Source: Anaeramoeba flamelloides | Lineage: Eukaryota; Metamonada; Anaeramoebidae | Direction: 5' to 3' | NCBI GenBank assembly: GCA_027625915.1 | Contig: JANTQA010000063.1 | Span: 2,170,001 to 2,234,000 of the forward strand | DNA length: 64,000 bases | In this document: one piece after another, positions 46,792 through 58,105 of the stretch | Layout: each line of letters opens with the position of its first letter | How positions within the stretch are numbered: the stretch's first letter is position 1 | Translations under genes and position numbers: made by a program | The notes under the pieces: model-generated | Database searches by the model: none | The model's input: only the letters and a program-made list of their open reading frames with translations | Told to the model about the DNA's origin: nothing

Positions 46792-47121
46792 AAAACACTT
46801 ATTGAAGACGAAAATAAACTATGTGATAAGATGCGTAAATACATACGTGGGGATTTGATTGGTCATTTCATTGACTTTCAAAATTTTTTGATGAAAAAAG
46901 ATGAATCTTGTCATTCGCCTCACCTATATTGGACTGGAAAAAAACAAGTTTTTGGAGATTTGTCCAAACATTTTTAGAACTTGTTAGTTATGGTGCCTAC
47001 TTCATGTGAAGTTGAAAGAGTCTTTTCACATGTCACTTATATTATGAATCCACGAAGAAATCGATTAAATACCGAAAATCTTGAAGCAGAAGTGATTTTC
47101 AGTTACAATTCAATTAATTAA
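46792..47121 (+). pseudogene. hAT-family transposase C-terminal fragment
   Basis: One frame of 109 codons contains a single internal stop (TAG, about 46977). Its end reads LLVMVPTSCEVERVFSHV, then NPRRNRLNTENLEAEVIF. This is the hAT C-terminal dimerisation region (consensus P-T-S-x-x-x-E-R-x-F-S, then K/R-R-N-R-L and N-L-E-A). The preceding YWTGKKQVFGDLSKHF fits the conserved tryptophan block that leads into it. The RNase H-like catalytic part and the zinc finger are absent, so this is a truncated, inactive plain DNA transposon remnant. Confidence 0.85.
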
Positions 47122-48277
47122 AAGTTCTTTTTCAATTTTTTTTTCATTTTCTTTACTCATTTCTTTCTTAAAATAAATTCTTCAAGCAAAATAGAAAATT
47201 TTAATAAAACACCTTTTCTGCATTTTTTTTTCGTTTTTATTTTTTTTAGTAACTTTTCGTTTTAAATTTTCATTTTACACCTAATGCCTGTCTCTGAAAA
47301 AAAATAAAAAAAAAAAGCAAAGCAACTGAAAAGAAAATTTGCAAAACCAAATCTTATTCTTAAAACCCAGAGCTTTTTAGATTCAACCCATCTATAAATT
47401 TCTAAATCAAAATTTAATAAACAACCTTTTTCATTTGATCTATAGTTGTTCAAATATTTAGAACTCTTTATTAAAACAACCTATGGTAGCGATCCAAAAA
47501 AAACGACATAAAAGGAAACAACCACCAGCCCATTCAACACTTGGGGCACAAAAAAAACTTTTCACTGAAATTTTTTCTTTTTTCTATTATTTTTTAACTC
47601 TCTTTCATTTCTTGCTTTTCTTTCTCTTTTTCTTGTCTTTTTTCCGAAATAATTTATTCTTTTCATTTTTTAAAGAAAAGATATCCTTTGAGCTGTAATC
47701 CTGCTTACACTACAGTTAGGATAAAAAACCCTAAATACAATTTTAGAGTTTCAGGCAAATAGGATGTAATTTTGTTGAATCACCTCTACTCAACAATAAA
47801 AAAAAAAAAGTGTCCACTTTTTTGGGTACTGATTTTTTGGTAGGTATTGTACACCATAGGTTGATTGGTTTTTAATTGTTTTTATTTCGGCTTAAAAATT
47901 ATTCTCCTTATCAGAATATTTTTTTTAAATCCCAAGTACTTGTTCCCATGAGTTTTCCATTTTAACAGTATTTGTTTCTTTTCAAAAACTGAAAACTGTT
48001 TTTTATGAAAACGAAAAAGTTGGCAAGTTGATTATATTACATGTTTTTAAAAGTTTAAAGTGTCAAAACTTTTCAATTGAAAGTTGTTGGATTTTGATCT
48101 TGTAATTACTTTACAAAATTTCCAATAATTCTAAAAACAAAAGTATTGTGAATTCAACAAATCATTGTAATTTCTCAACACACTTTTCGAAGCAAAAATA
48201 ATTTATTTTTTCATTTTTTGTCTTACAACTTTATCTAAAATAACAATTAAAAGCTCTTAAAATAACAAATTCAAAGA
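47122..48277. other. Upstream region of the RCC1-BTB gene
   Basis: No gene recognised. The frame at 47483-47698 begins with a lysine-rich stretch but soon turns into T-rich low complexity and is not supported. The last 300 bases probably include the promoter. Confidence 0.4.
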
Positions 48278-51200
48278 ATGCTCAACATTAAAGGATTTGG
48301 AAGAAATATTGGGAATTGGAAACAAAACAACAACATTAATAATAAATTTGAACCTGTCACTATTTTTCCTGAAGAAGTTACCACCATTCTTTCTGTTTCT
48401 GCAGTTTATGATCATTACATTGCCTTCCTAAGTTCAGAGGGCAAAGTATACCAAACAAATCCAAATAGTTTCCAACCAAAACTGAAGGCATTTGATAACT
48501 TGCCTCCTCTGAAATGTATTTCTTCTGGTTTTTATCATTTTCATGCAATTTCTGATGAAGAAATACCAAAGATCTATGGATGGGGAAGAAATGGATCCCA
48601 ACAAATTGGCCTTAATAACAACAACACAACTAGGGTCAACAAACCCACTTTAGTTCATGCTTTAAACGATAAAAAAATTGATTATGTGCATCCTACGGGC
48701 TATTCTTCGCTATTTTTAAGCAGTGAAGATCAGATCGTATATGGGTGTGGTGCAAATGCAAGTGGAGAATTGGGAACCCAACTAACCAGCCAAAACTCAA
48801 TCATAAAATTGCATGAAAATGTTGTTAAAGTATTTTCTGGTCATTCAGAACATTCCTTTATCATTAAAACAGATGGTGAATTATATGCTTTTGGTTATAA
48901 TGCAAATGGTTTGTCTTTTTTTTTTCATTTTTTATTTTTATCTTTCAAAACCTTCTTTTTATTGTAATTTTTCGTTCGGTTAAGGATTCTCCAAATTTTA
49001 GACTCTATGGGTACTGGAATACGATCTTACAGAATAAATAAAACATTTAATTGATTATATCTTCTAGGAAAGCCAAAGTATAGCCATTTTTAGAATTTTT
49101 GATGATTCTACAGTTAAAAAGTACATTTTTTGATCAAAAACTTGAATGATTTTTCAAAGAAAACAAACAAATTTTAAATAGACTTTAGTTTATTTCTGGC
49201 TACTTTTCCATCGATATAATTTTCAAGAATATTTAAACACTTTTCTTTATTTGGATTCAAATTATTACTTATAAAAACATTAATACTCAGTAACTTAAGG
49301 GATTAGCGTCACCATAGATTTACCAATCATTAAAGTATGTTGTAATTGGGTGTAAATGGTATTAGTGCACTATGGCTCAAATAGCTCTAAAAAATCTATT
49401 ATAAATCTTATTGCCCAATAAATTATTACATTTTTTACCAAGGATCACAATTAAAAAAGTTTCATTTTGAAAAAATTTTTTTTAATTCCTTTTCCAAATC
49501 TAAAAATAGAAACCCAAAATACAGTATTCCAGTATTACATAATTTAGATTTAGAACTTTCAAAAGTATCTATTTTTTTAATTTTTTAATTTCAAAGACTA
49601 ACCCAATAATCATCAACATAAAAGCCCAAAGACTGATTATTTTTGTTTGATTTTGATAAAGGTACTTGTAGCATCAATATATTTGCATGATTTGAGAAAT
49701 AATTGGTCAAAAAAATTTATTGGTTAATTATTTAATTATTAAAAAAAAACGAATTTTTTAGTAACTAATCTACATTTCGCCACAAATTTAAGAAAGATAT
49801 TTTGTGACTTTGTAGTCTGAATATTGATAATTCAACCTTTAAATTTATGGCGAAATGCAGATTTTATTCTGAAATTGTTGAGTTTTTTACTAATACATAG
49901 ATCATTTTTAATAGATGAGATCAACAAATATTACTACTTGACTAATCGATTTTTTAGAGACATTTGAACCATGTAGCACTAATGTTGTTAAACCCAATAA
50001 CAACATACTTTGTTCCTCGGCTTCTCCTTGGTAGAAGCTAATCCCTTAAATGTGGTTTAATATTCCGTTTGGAAAAATATAAAAAATTGAGTTTTATTTT
50101 GCCTATTTTTTATTTTGGGTGTGTTACAAATTTTTGGAATGGGGTTTAACTTTAATAAAGGTTGAAAACCTTTCACTTTCTAATTTGGTTGGGTTGGAAA
50201 AAAAGAAACCATTACTGGCATTTGAATTATGAACGGGAAAAATTTTCACCTAATTTTCAATTTCCAATTCATTTCAAAACAAAGATCGAAACACAAACCA
50301 CAAAGCACGAAACCAGAAACTACAGACTACTTCTTTGAGAACTCAATGTAGTAAAAAAGTAAAATATGGAAAAGTAAGTGAATATTTTATCCCATTTAGA
50401 ATTCAAATACCAGTAGCTAAATTACATTTTCAAATTCAAAAGATCCCTTTTTATTGAAAAACAAAACTTTTATATTTCCAGTCTAGACAGCACAACCGAT
50501 TGAAATTTTACCCCGAAAGAAAAAAGGAATTAGAAATTTTGTGTTTTGTATGATACCACAAATAAATTATAGTCAATTTCAAAGGCATGTTCATTAAAGA
50601 CTGAGCATAAAGAAACCGAAACCGCCACCTAATTGTATACAAGCTGATAGCTTAACCTAATTACAGTCAGTTCCACTTTTAAGACACAAACTTTGAACAG
50701 AATTTAAGGTAAACAAAAAAATCAGAAATTAAGGCACAAAATTCAAATTCTAGTAAAATAATTTGTGTAAAAAAAAATTCCTAAAAATGTGCTTTAATTT
50801 GAGATTTTTTTGTGTCTAAAATTCAGTTGAAAGTTTGTGTCCTAAAAGTGAAACTGACTGTATCTTTACTGAAATTAAAAAAAGGTAGGGCACTAGCCCA
50901 AATAAAAAAAATCGTAAAAACAAAGGGAAAAAGAAAACTGAATGGGTTTATTCATCCCAAAGATTGAAAAATTGAAAAAATTCAGAAACTATTTCCTTAC
51001 ACTTTTATTTTGAAACACCAACGAAACCGAAATTTATTCCAAAAAAATTAACAACAAAGAATCTGTTTTTAGACTCACTACAATGAAAGGAAAGGAACTG
51101 AATTTTATATTTTGAAGAATTGTTGGAGGAACTGTCGTTAACAAATGACAAAAAGGTTAAATCTGTCCAAAAATGGGTACTCATTCCTCAAAATTTTTGA

Positions 51201-54200
51201 AAAAAAAACATTAAATTTTCAGAGTTAACAAGATTTATTTACTCAGTCTGAATTTAAGCCAATAAATATGATTTTACACCTGTAACGAGTATTCACAGAA
51301 CATGAAATTTGGGGAACCCTTAAGTAATATTTATCCCTTTAAAAGGATTGTAATAATTATATATTTTGTGTTTTATCAAAAAACATGAACTTTAAATTGA
51401 GCATATGCATTGAAGAGCCTTTATTTTGAAACATGAACCTTTTTAAATAATTAGAAAAAACTTTAAGCAAAAATAGAAAAATTAATTTTCGATACAATTT
51501 CATTTTGATCAATCCAAAAAACTCTTTTTTCTAAAAATTTTCCTTAAAGGGGTATTTTGAGTATAAAAAGAAAAATCCGGATTTTGAAAATTCATTTTTT
51601 ATTAAAAGTCGTTTTTCAAATATGAAAAAACAGTAATCTATGTTACGAAGCAAATGGTTCAAATGTTCGGAGACTTAAAGAGGGGTGTTATTACTGGGAA
51701 ACAATTCATCATTGCAAGATTTACGAATGGAAGAATTTTTCAAACGCAACAAAACGCAAGTTGTAATTTTTTCAAAAAGAAAAGAAAAGAAAAGAAAAGA
51801 AAAGAAAGAAATAAATTTTAATTCATAAATGAAAAATTAAAGAACAAATTTTTTTTTTTGGCAACTGAATTGAATGACACGAATGTGTTAAGCAACTATA
51901 GGCCTTGCAATAAAACAAAATTCAAAAACAATTACGTATCAAAAATAAATCGAAAAAAATCAAAGAACAAAAGTGTGGAAAAATACTATTTTTTATTGTC
52001 TGTCACAAGATCTAATTTACTTGGAATTTCAAAGGTTTATTATTCCATTCCAAGTAACTTTTGTTTTGTCATTGAGATCTTTCAATGAAATTTTTTTCAA
52101 TATTTATTTTTTATTTTTTTCCAAATTTTTTTGGAAAAAAATTGGAAAAGAACTTCCCAAAAAGTGAAAATAAAAAAAAATGTAAAAATCCTGACTTTTT
52201 CCTTTTATACCGACAGTAGTGCTTTAAAATTAGATAAAATCGTCAAGAAAATGTCAAATTAAAACACTAACAATACAGTAACAAAGATCTCCGGAACCTA
52301 AAATTAAATAACCACAATTATTTCGAACACTCACTGAGATAATTCCGAAAAGCAACAATTATTTTCACAAGTTTTCCAAAAAAACATTTAAATCCTGTGA
52401 AAAATAATAAAATACAAAAACAAGGGTTATTGCACCTAATATAAAATCAAAATCAATTACTTTCAAAAAACTCTTATTGAACTCAAGAAAACTATAATTC
52501 CGATCTTTGAAAAACAAATAAAACATTTAAGGCTTTTTATAATAGGGTTAATCATCACTAATTTAAATTATTTTAGAAGACTTTCTGTTTAATAAAGAAT
52601 TCAAAGACTTTGCTTGTTTTTTTTTTTTTTTTTTTTTTTTTTTGTTTTAATTTTGAATTTTGAAACAAATAGATGTACTTTATGGATTATCATTTACCAA
52701 GTAGAAGTCCCAAATTAAAGTGTTTTACCATTGAAATGTCAACCACATTAGTGCCCCATCCTTCAAATACCCCTAAAAATTCGATTAGTAAAATAGTAAT
52801 GTATTGAAAAAAATTCAAGCATCATTATAATCCCCTTAAACGAATTATTACTTGTTAATATTAGGTAAATTACTTTGTTTATTGATTAACAATTTCCTTT
52901 AATTCAAATCACATCTTTTTCTTTTAAATATCGAATTCTGAAAATTATAACTTGTATACTTATTAAAATGATGATTAATGAAATTACACTTGTTCAAAAC
53001 ACCATTCATTCGATTAAAAAACAAGAAATAAAATAATTATCATTTTACAAATCCCTAACAAACCTCTATAAACTCTATTTTAATCTTCAAAATAAGTAGA
53101 TCTTCTTAGAGTTATCTAACAATTACTTAATGAGTATTCTATAGATCCCTCACTTGATGAACTTTAGGTAGGTTTATTACTGAGTAAAGCATAAAATTGT
53201 ATTTATTTCTAAAAAGGATTTAATTTTAAATTTTCACAATTAAACAACAATTTTCCTAATATTAACAATTAAAAATCAATTTCAGAACTTATTTTCATGC
53301 CATGGATTTTTTTCATTACTATACCTTTTTAATTGGGCGAAAATAACATTAGTGCCAAAGGTACAAATTTTTCTCAAAATCCTATTTTTCATTACTATAC
53401 TATTTATTTATCTCACCAATTAAAAAAGATAAAGATATTAGTAAAAAACCCAAGAATTTCAGAAAAAAACTTGCATTTTACCACAAATTAAAAGGTTGAA
53501 TTATCAATATTCAGACTTTTAAGTTGAAAAATATATTTCAAAAATTTATGAATGTCGATTAATTATCAAAAAATTCAATTTTTTTAAAAAAATATAAAAT
53601 AATTAACTTTGAGATTTTTTTGACTAATTATTTTGCAAAAAATAGAAATATATTGAAAAAATAACTAGTTTCATAAAAAGGAAATAAAAATAATTAACCT
53701 TTAGCTTTTTATAGATCAATAATTATTGAGTTAATCTTTGAAATTGCAAAATTGATCAAAAATAGTTAATTTTAGACGTTCCAAATATTAATTCTTAAAT
53801 ATCGGAATACTATTTATTTTGGTTTTTTATTTTTTGATTTTGAAAAAAAATTAAAAATAAAATTTCCAAAATGAAAATTTTTAATTGTGATAATGTGTAA
53901 AAAATCAAAATAATCTATTGTTCAATAATATTTATAATAGATTTTTTAGGAGACATTTGAACTATATAGCACTAATATCATATACTTTTAATTACAGTAT
54001 ACTTGTATTATAGACTTCTCTATGGTGACACGAATCCCTTACTAAAAGCCAATTACAAATATATAATCTTAAAAAAAAAATGAAAAATGTTAAAACTATT
54101 TTTATTGTCGAATTAAGTCAATATACATTTTTGTAAATGATAAAAAAAAATATTCAAATTATTTATCTTTGAATAATTTTGATTTATGTTACATTTTTAA

Positions 54201-55345
54201 AAAAATTGATTTTTTTTTTTTTATTTTACATTTTTATTTATTGCAATAAAAAAGGGCAATATGGAAATGGATCAAGTAAAACTCAAAAAACACCTACAAA
54301 AATCAAACTTGGATTTGCTGCTGAAGAAATTTCTCAAATAGTTTCTGGTTTTCTAATGAGTGCATTACTTACAACTGATGGAAGACTATTTGTTACTGGC
54401 CAAGAAGACAATACTGGCTTTGTATCTAATTTAAATAAATTCACAGAATATCCACAATTTAAAGATCAGAAAAAAATCATTATAAATATTTCTGCTGGTT
54501 ATAATTTCCTTGCATTCTTAACAGAAGATAAAGAAATATGGATTGGGGGAAGAATGAACCAAAATCACAGATTAACAAAAAAAATCAATGTTTCAGAAAG
54601 TGAATCATCATTTAATACTTTAATGTGCTGTGATTTTGATTCATTTTTATTCTTTCAAAGAAAATCAGATTCATATTTAAGTCAAGATCTTGGAAAATTA
54701 TTAGAAAATGGATATTTTTCTGATTGTAAAATCAAAGGTATACCTGTCCACAAGATACTAATGGAAACTAGACTTGAAAATGATTTTGATTCGATCAAAA
54801 AATATTTGGAAGAAAGCTGCCAATTAAAAGATATTGAGAATTTGTTGCAATGGATTTATTGTGATGAAATAAGAAATCAAAAAAAAACTCTTGAAATTTT
54901 AAATCATTTTGGTATTCAAGATCCTCAAAAAACAAAATTATTACAAAACGATTTAAAAAAATTATTATTTGATGAAAAAACTTCTGATTTTACACTCATT
55001 GTACCAAACGATGAAAACGAAGATGAAAATGATGATGATGATGATGATGAGATTGAAGAAGAAGAAATACCTGTTCACAAATTTATCTTAGCAGCAAGAA
55101 GTGGATTGTTTTTAGATCTCTTTCAAAATCTTGATAAAAATCTTAAACAAGTCAAAGATTATTCAAAAAAAACATTAGATACAATTGAATTATTAATTTC
55201 ATTTTTATACACTGACGAACTTCCTATCACTGCAGATACAGACCAAGAATTAATCAGAGAAGAATTTGAAGATGTTGTTGAATATTATCAATTAAATCCC
55301 AAAATTCCTATTTTAAACATTTTTGATCAATGCTCGAAAAACTAA
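48278..55345 (+). CDS. RCC1-repeat and BTB-domain protein with a 5.3-kb intron
   Basis: This is a predicted adaptor with an RCC1-type beta-propeller and BTB domains, a layout found in RCBTB and in the large protist family often labelled BTK-binding-related. Exons are 48278-48908 and 54255-55345 (573 residues). The join restores one RCC1 repeat exactly: GELYAFGYNANG runs into QYGNGSSKTQKTP. RCC1 repeats cover about residues 1-345 (for example KIYGWGRNGSQQIG, YGCGANASGELG). A short, degenerate BTB-like part follows (SDCKIKGIPVHK, about 366-430), then a better one (TSDFTLIVP...IPVHKFILAARSGLF, about 454-545) with an aspartate/glutamate run inserted at about 463-482. BTB domains commonly recruit cullin-3, but that role is inference here. 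The donor is GTTTGT and the acceptor AAAAAG; the weak consensus should be confirmed with RNA. Confidence 0.88.
49245..50165 (+). repeat. Repeat E, copy 3, split by A element
   Basis: The left piece (to 49298) and right piece (from 50046) align with 1060-1220 and 33180-33310. Shared blocks are ATTACTTATAAA, ACATTAATAC and TTTTGGGTGTGTTAC. The A element separates them. Confidence 0.7.
49299..50045 (+). mobile_element. A element copy 1 (TTAA-target, non-autonomous)
   Basis: A 747-bp insertion starts GGGATTAGCGTCACCATAG and ends GGTAGAAGCTAATCCC. The ends are inverted repeats for GGGATTAGC, then weaker. TTAA flanks both sides (49295-49298 and 50046-50049). Repeat E copies without it show a single TTTAA-like site. 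An internal hairpin is formed by ATTTCGCCACAAATTTA and TAAATTTATGGCGAAAT. TTAA target duplication is the piggyBac signature, but there is no transposase to prove descent. Confidence 0.8.
50300..50415 (+). repeat. Repeat H, in the RCC1-BTB intron
   Basis: It resembles 15930-16085 and 59790-59935 and ends GAATTCAAATACCAGTAG. It also matches 13400-13540 in reverse. Confidence 0.5.
50664..50860. mobile_element. T MITE copy 4, in the RCC1-BTB intron
   Basis: A 197-bp palindromic element with ends CAGTCAGTTCCACTTTTAAG and AAAGTGAAACTGACTG, flanked by TA (50662-50663 and 50861-50862). It is intermediate in divergence among the four copies. Confidence 0.9.
52690..52835 (+). mobile_element. A element fragment (copy 5)
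   Basis: It resembles the end region seen at 40702, sharing ATTAGTGC followed by CAAATA and ATTAGTAAAATAGTAATG. No terminus is recognisable. Confidence 0.45.
52960..53305 (-). repeat. Repeat M, copy 3 (inverted)
   Basis: The reverse complement matches 27845-28205 and 35728-36085, including GGTGTTTTGAACAAGTGTAAT and GAGTTTATAGAGGTTTG. Confidence 0.6.
53310..54039 (-). mobile_element. A element copy 2 (inverted)
   Basis: The reverse complement starts GGGATTCGTGTCACCATAG (from 54039 downwards) and follows copy 1 through ATATTAGTGCTATATAG, AATCTATTATAAATATTATTG and the hairpin block. The far end is worn and has no clear inverted repeat. It is about 730 bp with no gene. Confidence 0.7.
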
Positions 55346-56540
55346 TTTTTAATCATTTTTTATTTCAAACATCTTCCTTCTTCTTCAAAGGTGGAAATAT
55401 GATGTATCTGTTTTTGTTTCTCGAAATTTTCATTATCTTTTTTTGAAAAGATTGATTTAAAAGTTTGCAGAAATTTTATTTTTATTTTTTCAAAAATTAA
55501 TTTTATTTTCAAAATCAATTTTCAGTAAATGATATGATCCTTTTACATTTATTTGTATTTACAATTCAATTCCTGTTTTTTTTTTTGGACCAAAATATCA
55601 AATCATTCCATAATATAAAAAAAAATAATATTACATGTTATATATGTGGTGTGTCTGTCTTTATTCTTTTGATTTGGAAACAATCACTTGCTATGTGACG
55701 AATTTGGCCTGGAAGAACGAGAAATATGAAATTATTCTCGGTGATATAAGATGATATTGAGGTGTTCGAAGAACGACAATTAATATAACCGTACGACTAG
55801 AAAAATATCATATTTTGAGTCTTTTCTGGAAGGGGATCCAAAACGAGTAATTATAAAAGGTGATACTCGAACAAATGAAACAATATAAGATGCTATTTAT
55901 TTTTTAACTCGAGAGCTAAAACAATAAAAAACTAATAAACGAATATATAAATAAAAACAAGTAATTTGTTGTTTTTTAATGGTACTTTGAATAACTTGTT
56001 CTTCAAAGGATCTTATTCTCCCAATGAAGTTATCGAAAACACTGAAGTTGAAATTTGCATTATTACCATTTCGGTTTTAAAGAGATATTCCAGATCGTCC
56101 AAATTCTTAATAGTCTCAATTTACTTTTTTGTTCCCCTTTTGTTTTGAAACATCTGAAAACAATCAAACAGAAAATCCCTCATATATTGAGTGATCTTAA
56201 CAATGACTTATTTTGAATCATTCCTCTAAAATTTCTTTACTTGACATAGTAAAATAAAATTTTTTTTTTTTTATTTTCCATTTTTCCCCAAATGAATCTT
56301 CTTTATATTGGGAAGAAGAGTTACAAAGGAAAAAGATCAAGTGGTTAATTGCTAATACTATGACAGTGAAACACCAAAGTATGAGTAACTTGAAAATAAA
56401 AATTACCAAAGGTTTAAATCAAATAATGACCAAAGGATTTTTAAATTTAATAAGATCAAAACCAAAAAAGAAATTAAAAAAACTTTAAAAAACGATCCCC
56501 TAGTTAACATACATCATCAATTATCAAATTATTAAATCAG
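55346..56540. other. Intergenic 3' of RCC1-BTB, nothing recognised
   Basis: About 55640-55880 is less AT-rich and contains small palindromes such as AATATCATATT. Frames at 55966-56148 and 56218-56409 lack recognisable similarity. No gene is supported. Confidence 0.4.
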
Positions 56541-56990
56541 CCAAAAATATCGTAGCTCTAATTTTGGGGGTATTAATTAAAGATAACATAGGGTTTTTTT
56601 TCACGCCAGTTCTTATATACAAAACAGAATTTAAATTCAAAAATTTGGTAATTTCTGTCAATAAAAAGAAATTTAAATTCAAAAACAAATTAAAAGAATT
56701 AAGTCTGCCTTATCTGGAAAAATTAATAAAATTCAATCAAAGAATTAACAATAAAATTAATCGGAATTCAAAAAACCTAAAGATTTTTCAAAAAGAAATT
56801 TATAAATATAAATACAATGAGTTGCTAAATTCTACAATTTGGAAGGTCCAAAAAATAATTTAATATGCCCCTACGACCCAAAAAACACAAAAAATGAAAA
56901 ACTGATCAAATACTTTCCATTAATACAATTAAAAAAACAAAATGATAAAATAAAAATAACTAAAGTTTCAATTTAACTTTTTCTTGAAAA
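56541..56990 (+). pseudogene. Unrecognised coding-like relic
   Basis: An open frame at 56564-56863 (99 codons) has mixed, lysine- and asparagine-rich but protein-like composition (for example LPYLEKLIKFNQRIN, EIYKYKYNELLNSTIW). Protein-like sequence continues beyond its stop. It lies about 600 bp upstream of a LINE tail on the same strand, so a LINE origin is possible. No diagnostic reverse transcriptase or endonuclease motif is visible. Confidence 0.35.
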
Positions 56991-57469
56991 CATTTTTTTG
57001 CCAAAATTATTGAATTCACACTTGAAATTATGTATATTTCTAGATACAATATCTTGTTTTAACTCATTTACATAAACAAATTCGAAATTATGGCAATTTT
57101 CTTTTCACAAAAGGGACTAATTTGGTCTTCAAATGTTTTTTTTTTTAGTTTTAAATGGTAAAATTAAAAAAAAGTTAAAGTAAAGGGATAAACTCTCTGG
57201 AAAGCCATTCTAATTTAATATATTAACTTATTCTTTTATTTCAAACTTTTCTCAACCCCAATTTTTCAAAAAAAAATAAAAAAGTGCACATTAATTTCAA
57301 AAAATATTTTCGATATTCAAAAGTTGAGAGTTTTTTTATTCTAAAAAAAATTATCACAGTGGTTAATAGAATTAAGTTATGAACTTAATTTCGAAAAATA
57401 TTAATCAGAAAAAAATAGTGCTTAATTTTATTAAGGACATATAATAAAAAACCAAAAATATTTAAGTTA

Positions 57470-57840
57470 TCCATCAAGTTCAATACTGTTAAAATCTAGA
57501 TCATTTACAAACTGCTTAAATAGATATTACTATGTTATGAAAAAAATTCCAATAAATTTTGTCCTCTATGTTTAAAATATAAGCAAAAGGACATTATAGA
57601 AAATATTGATAATTTTTTATGGGTCTGTCCTTCCTATGAAAAAAATAGATTAATATTTTATAACAAATTAAAAGAATTAAATTTTAATGAAATAATTTTA
57701 AACCGTGACAGTTTGAGACTATTTTCATTAATTAATAATCGTAAAATCTATGATTTTACACTTAAATTTCTGAAAGGAAATTGAAGTATAAGGGCATCTA
57801 GAATGTAAATTACACTTCTTCCTTAATAATAATAAAAAAA
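57470..57840 (+). mobile_element. LINE 3' tail, copy L2 (best preserved)
   Basis: A frame is open from about 57524 to the stop at 57782-57784 (86 codons). It contains FCPLCLKYKQKDIIENIDNF and LWVCPSYEKNRLIF. This is the CPxC...xxCPxY zinc motif found at the C-terminus of many non-LTR retrotransposon reverse transcriptase proteins. It is followed by a conserved SLINNRKIYDFTLKFLKG end. After the stop come ATGTAAATTACACT (57803-57816) and an A-rich tail. All domains upstream are missing, so this is a 5'-truncated copy. Confidence 0.85.
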
Positions 57841-57994
57841 AAAATAGGTTTTTTTTTTGATTTTTTACAAATTACTTCTTGTAAACCCTTTTTAAATTTC
57901 TTTTTTTTTTCTTGTTTTCTATTTTTTACACTTTTTCCTTTTTTCTTTTCAATTTTTTTCTTTTACTTGATAAAAAATAAAGAAATTTTGGGTA

Positions 57995-58105
57995 TGTTTT
58001 TCCAATAATAATCGTGAAATCTATGATTTTAGGCTTAAATTACATTTGAAGAAATTTAAGTAAAAGGACATCTAGAGTGTATTTTACACTTCTTCCATCA
58101 AAAAA
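57995..58105 (+). mobile_element. LINE tail fragment L2b
   Basis: This is a second, shorter copy of the last ~100 bases of the same tail, beginning AATAATCGTGAAATCTATGA and ending with AGTGTATTTTACACT (58076-58090). It lies in tandem with L2. Confidence 0.7.

Larger units (their letters stand above)
48909..54254 (+). other. RCC1-BTB giant intron (5346 bp)
   Basis: It holds, in order, repeat E copy 3 interrupted by A element copy 1 (49245-50165), an H repeat (50300-50415), T MITE copy 4 (50664-50860), an AAAAG microsatellite (51776-51810), a 29-base poly(T) (about 52615-52643), an A fragment (52690-52835), repeat M copy 3 (52960-53305) and A element copy 2 (53310-54039). The interval 50870-52600 has no recognised repeat. 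It contains a patch (about 51620-51770) of more balanced composition but no supported gene. Confidence 0.8.

Noticed and set aside
47483-47698. Frame beginning MVAIQKKRHKRKQ upstream of RCC1-BTB
   Set aside because: The basic start looks peptide-like, but the rest is a T-rich translation and it is not joined to the next gene by a visible splice pattern.
51858-52167. Two overlapping frames in the RCC1-BTB intron, one containing SNYRP
   Set aside because: SNYRP recalls a LINE reverse transcriptase motif, but the following residues do not fit and no other RT motif is present. Chance is more likely.
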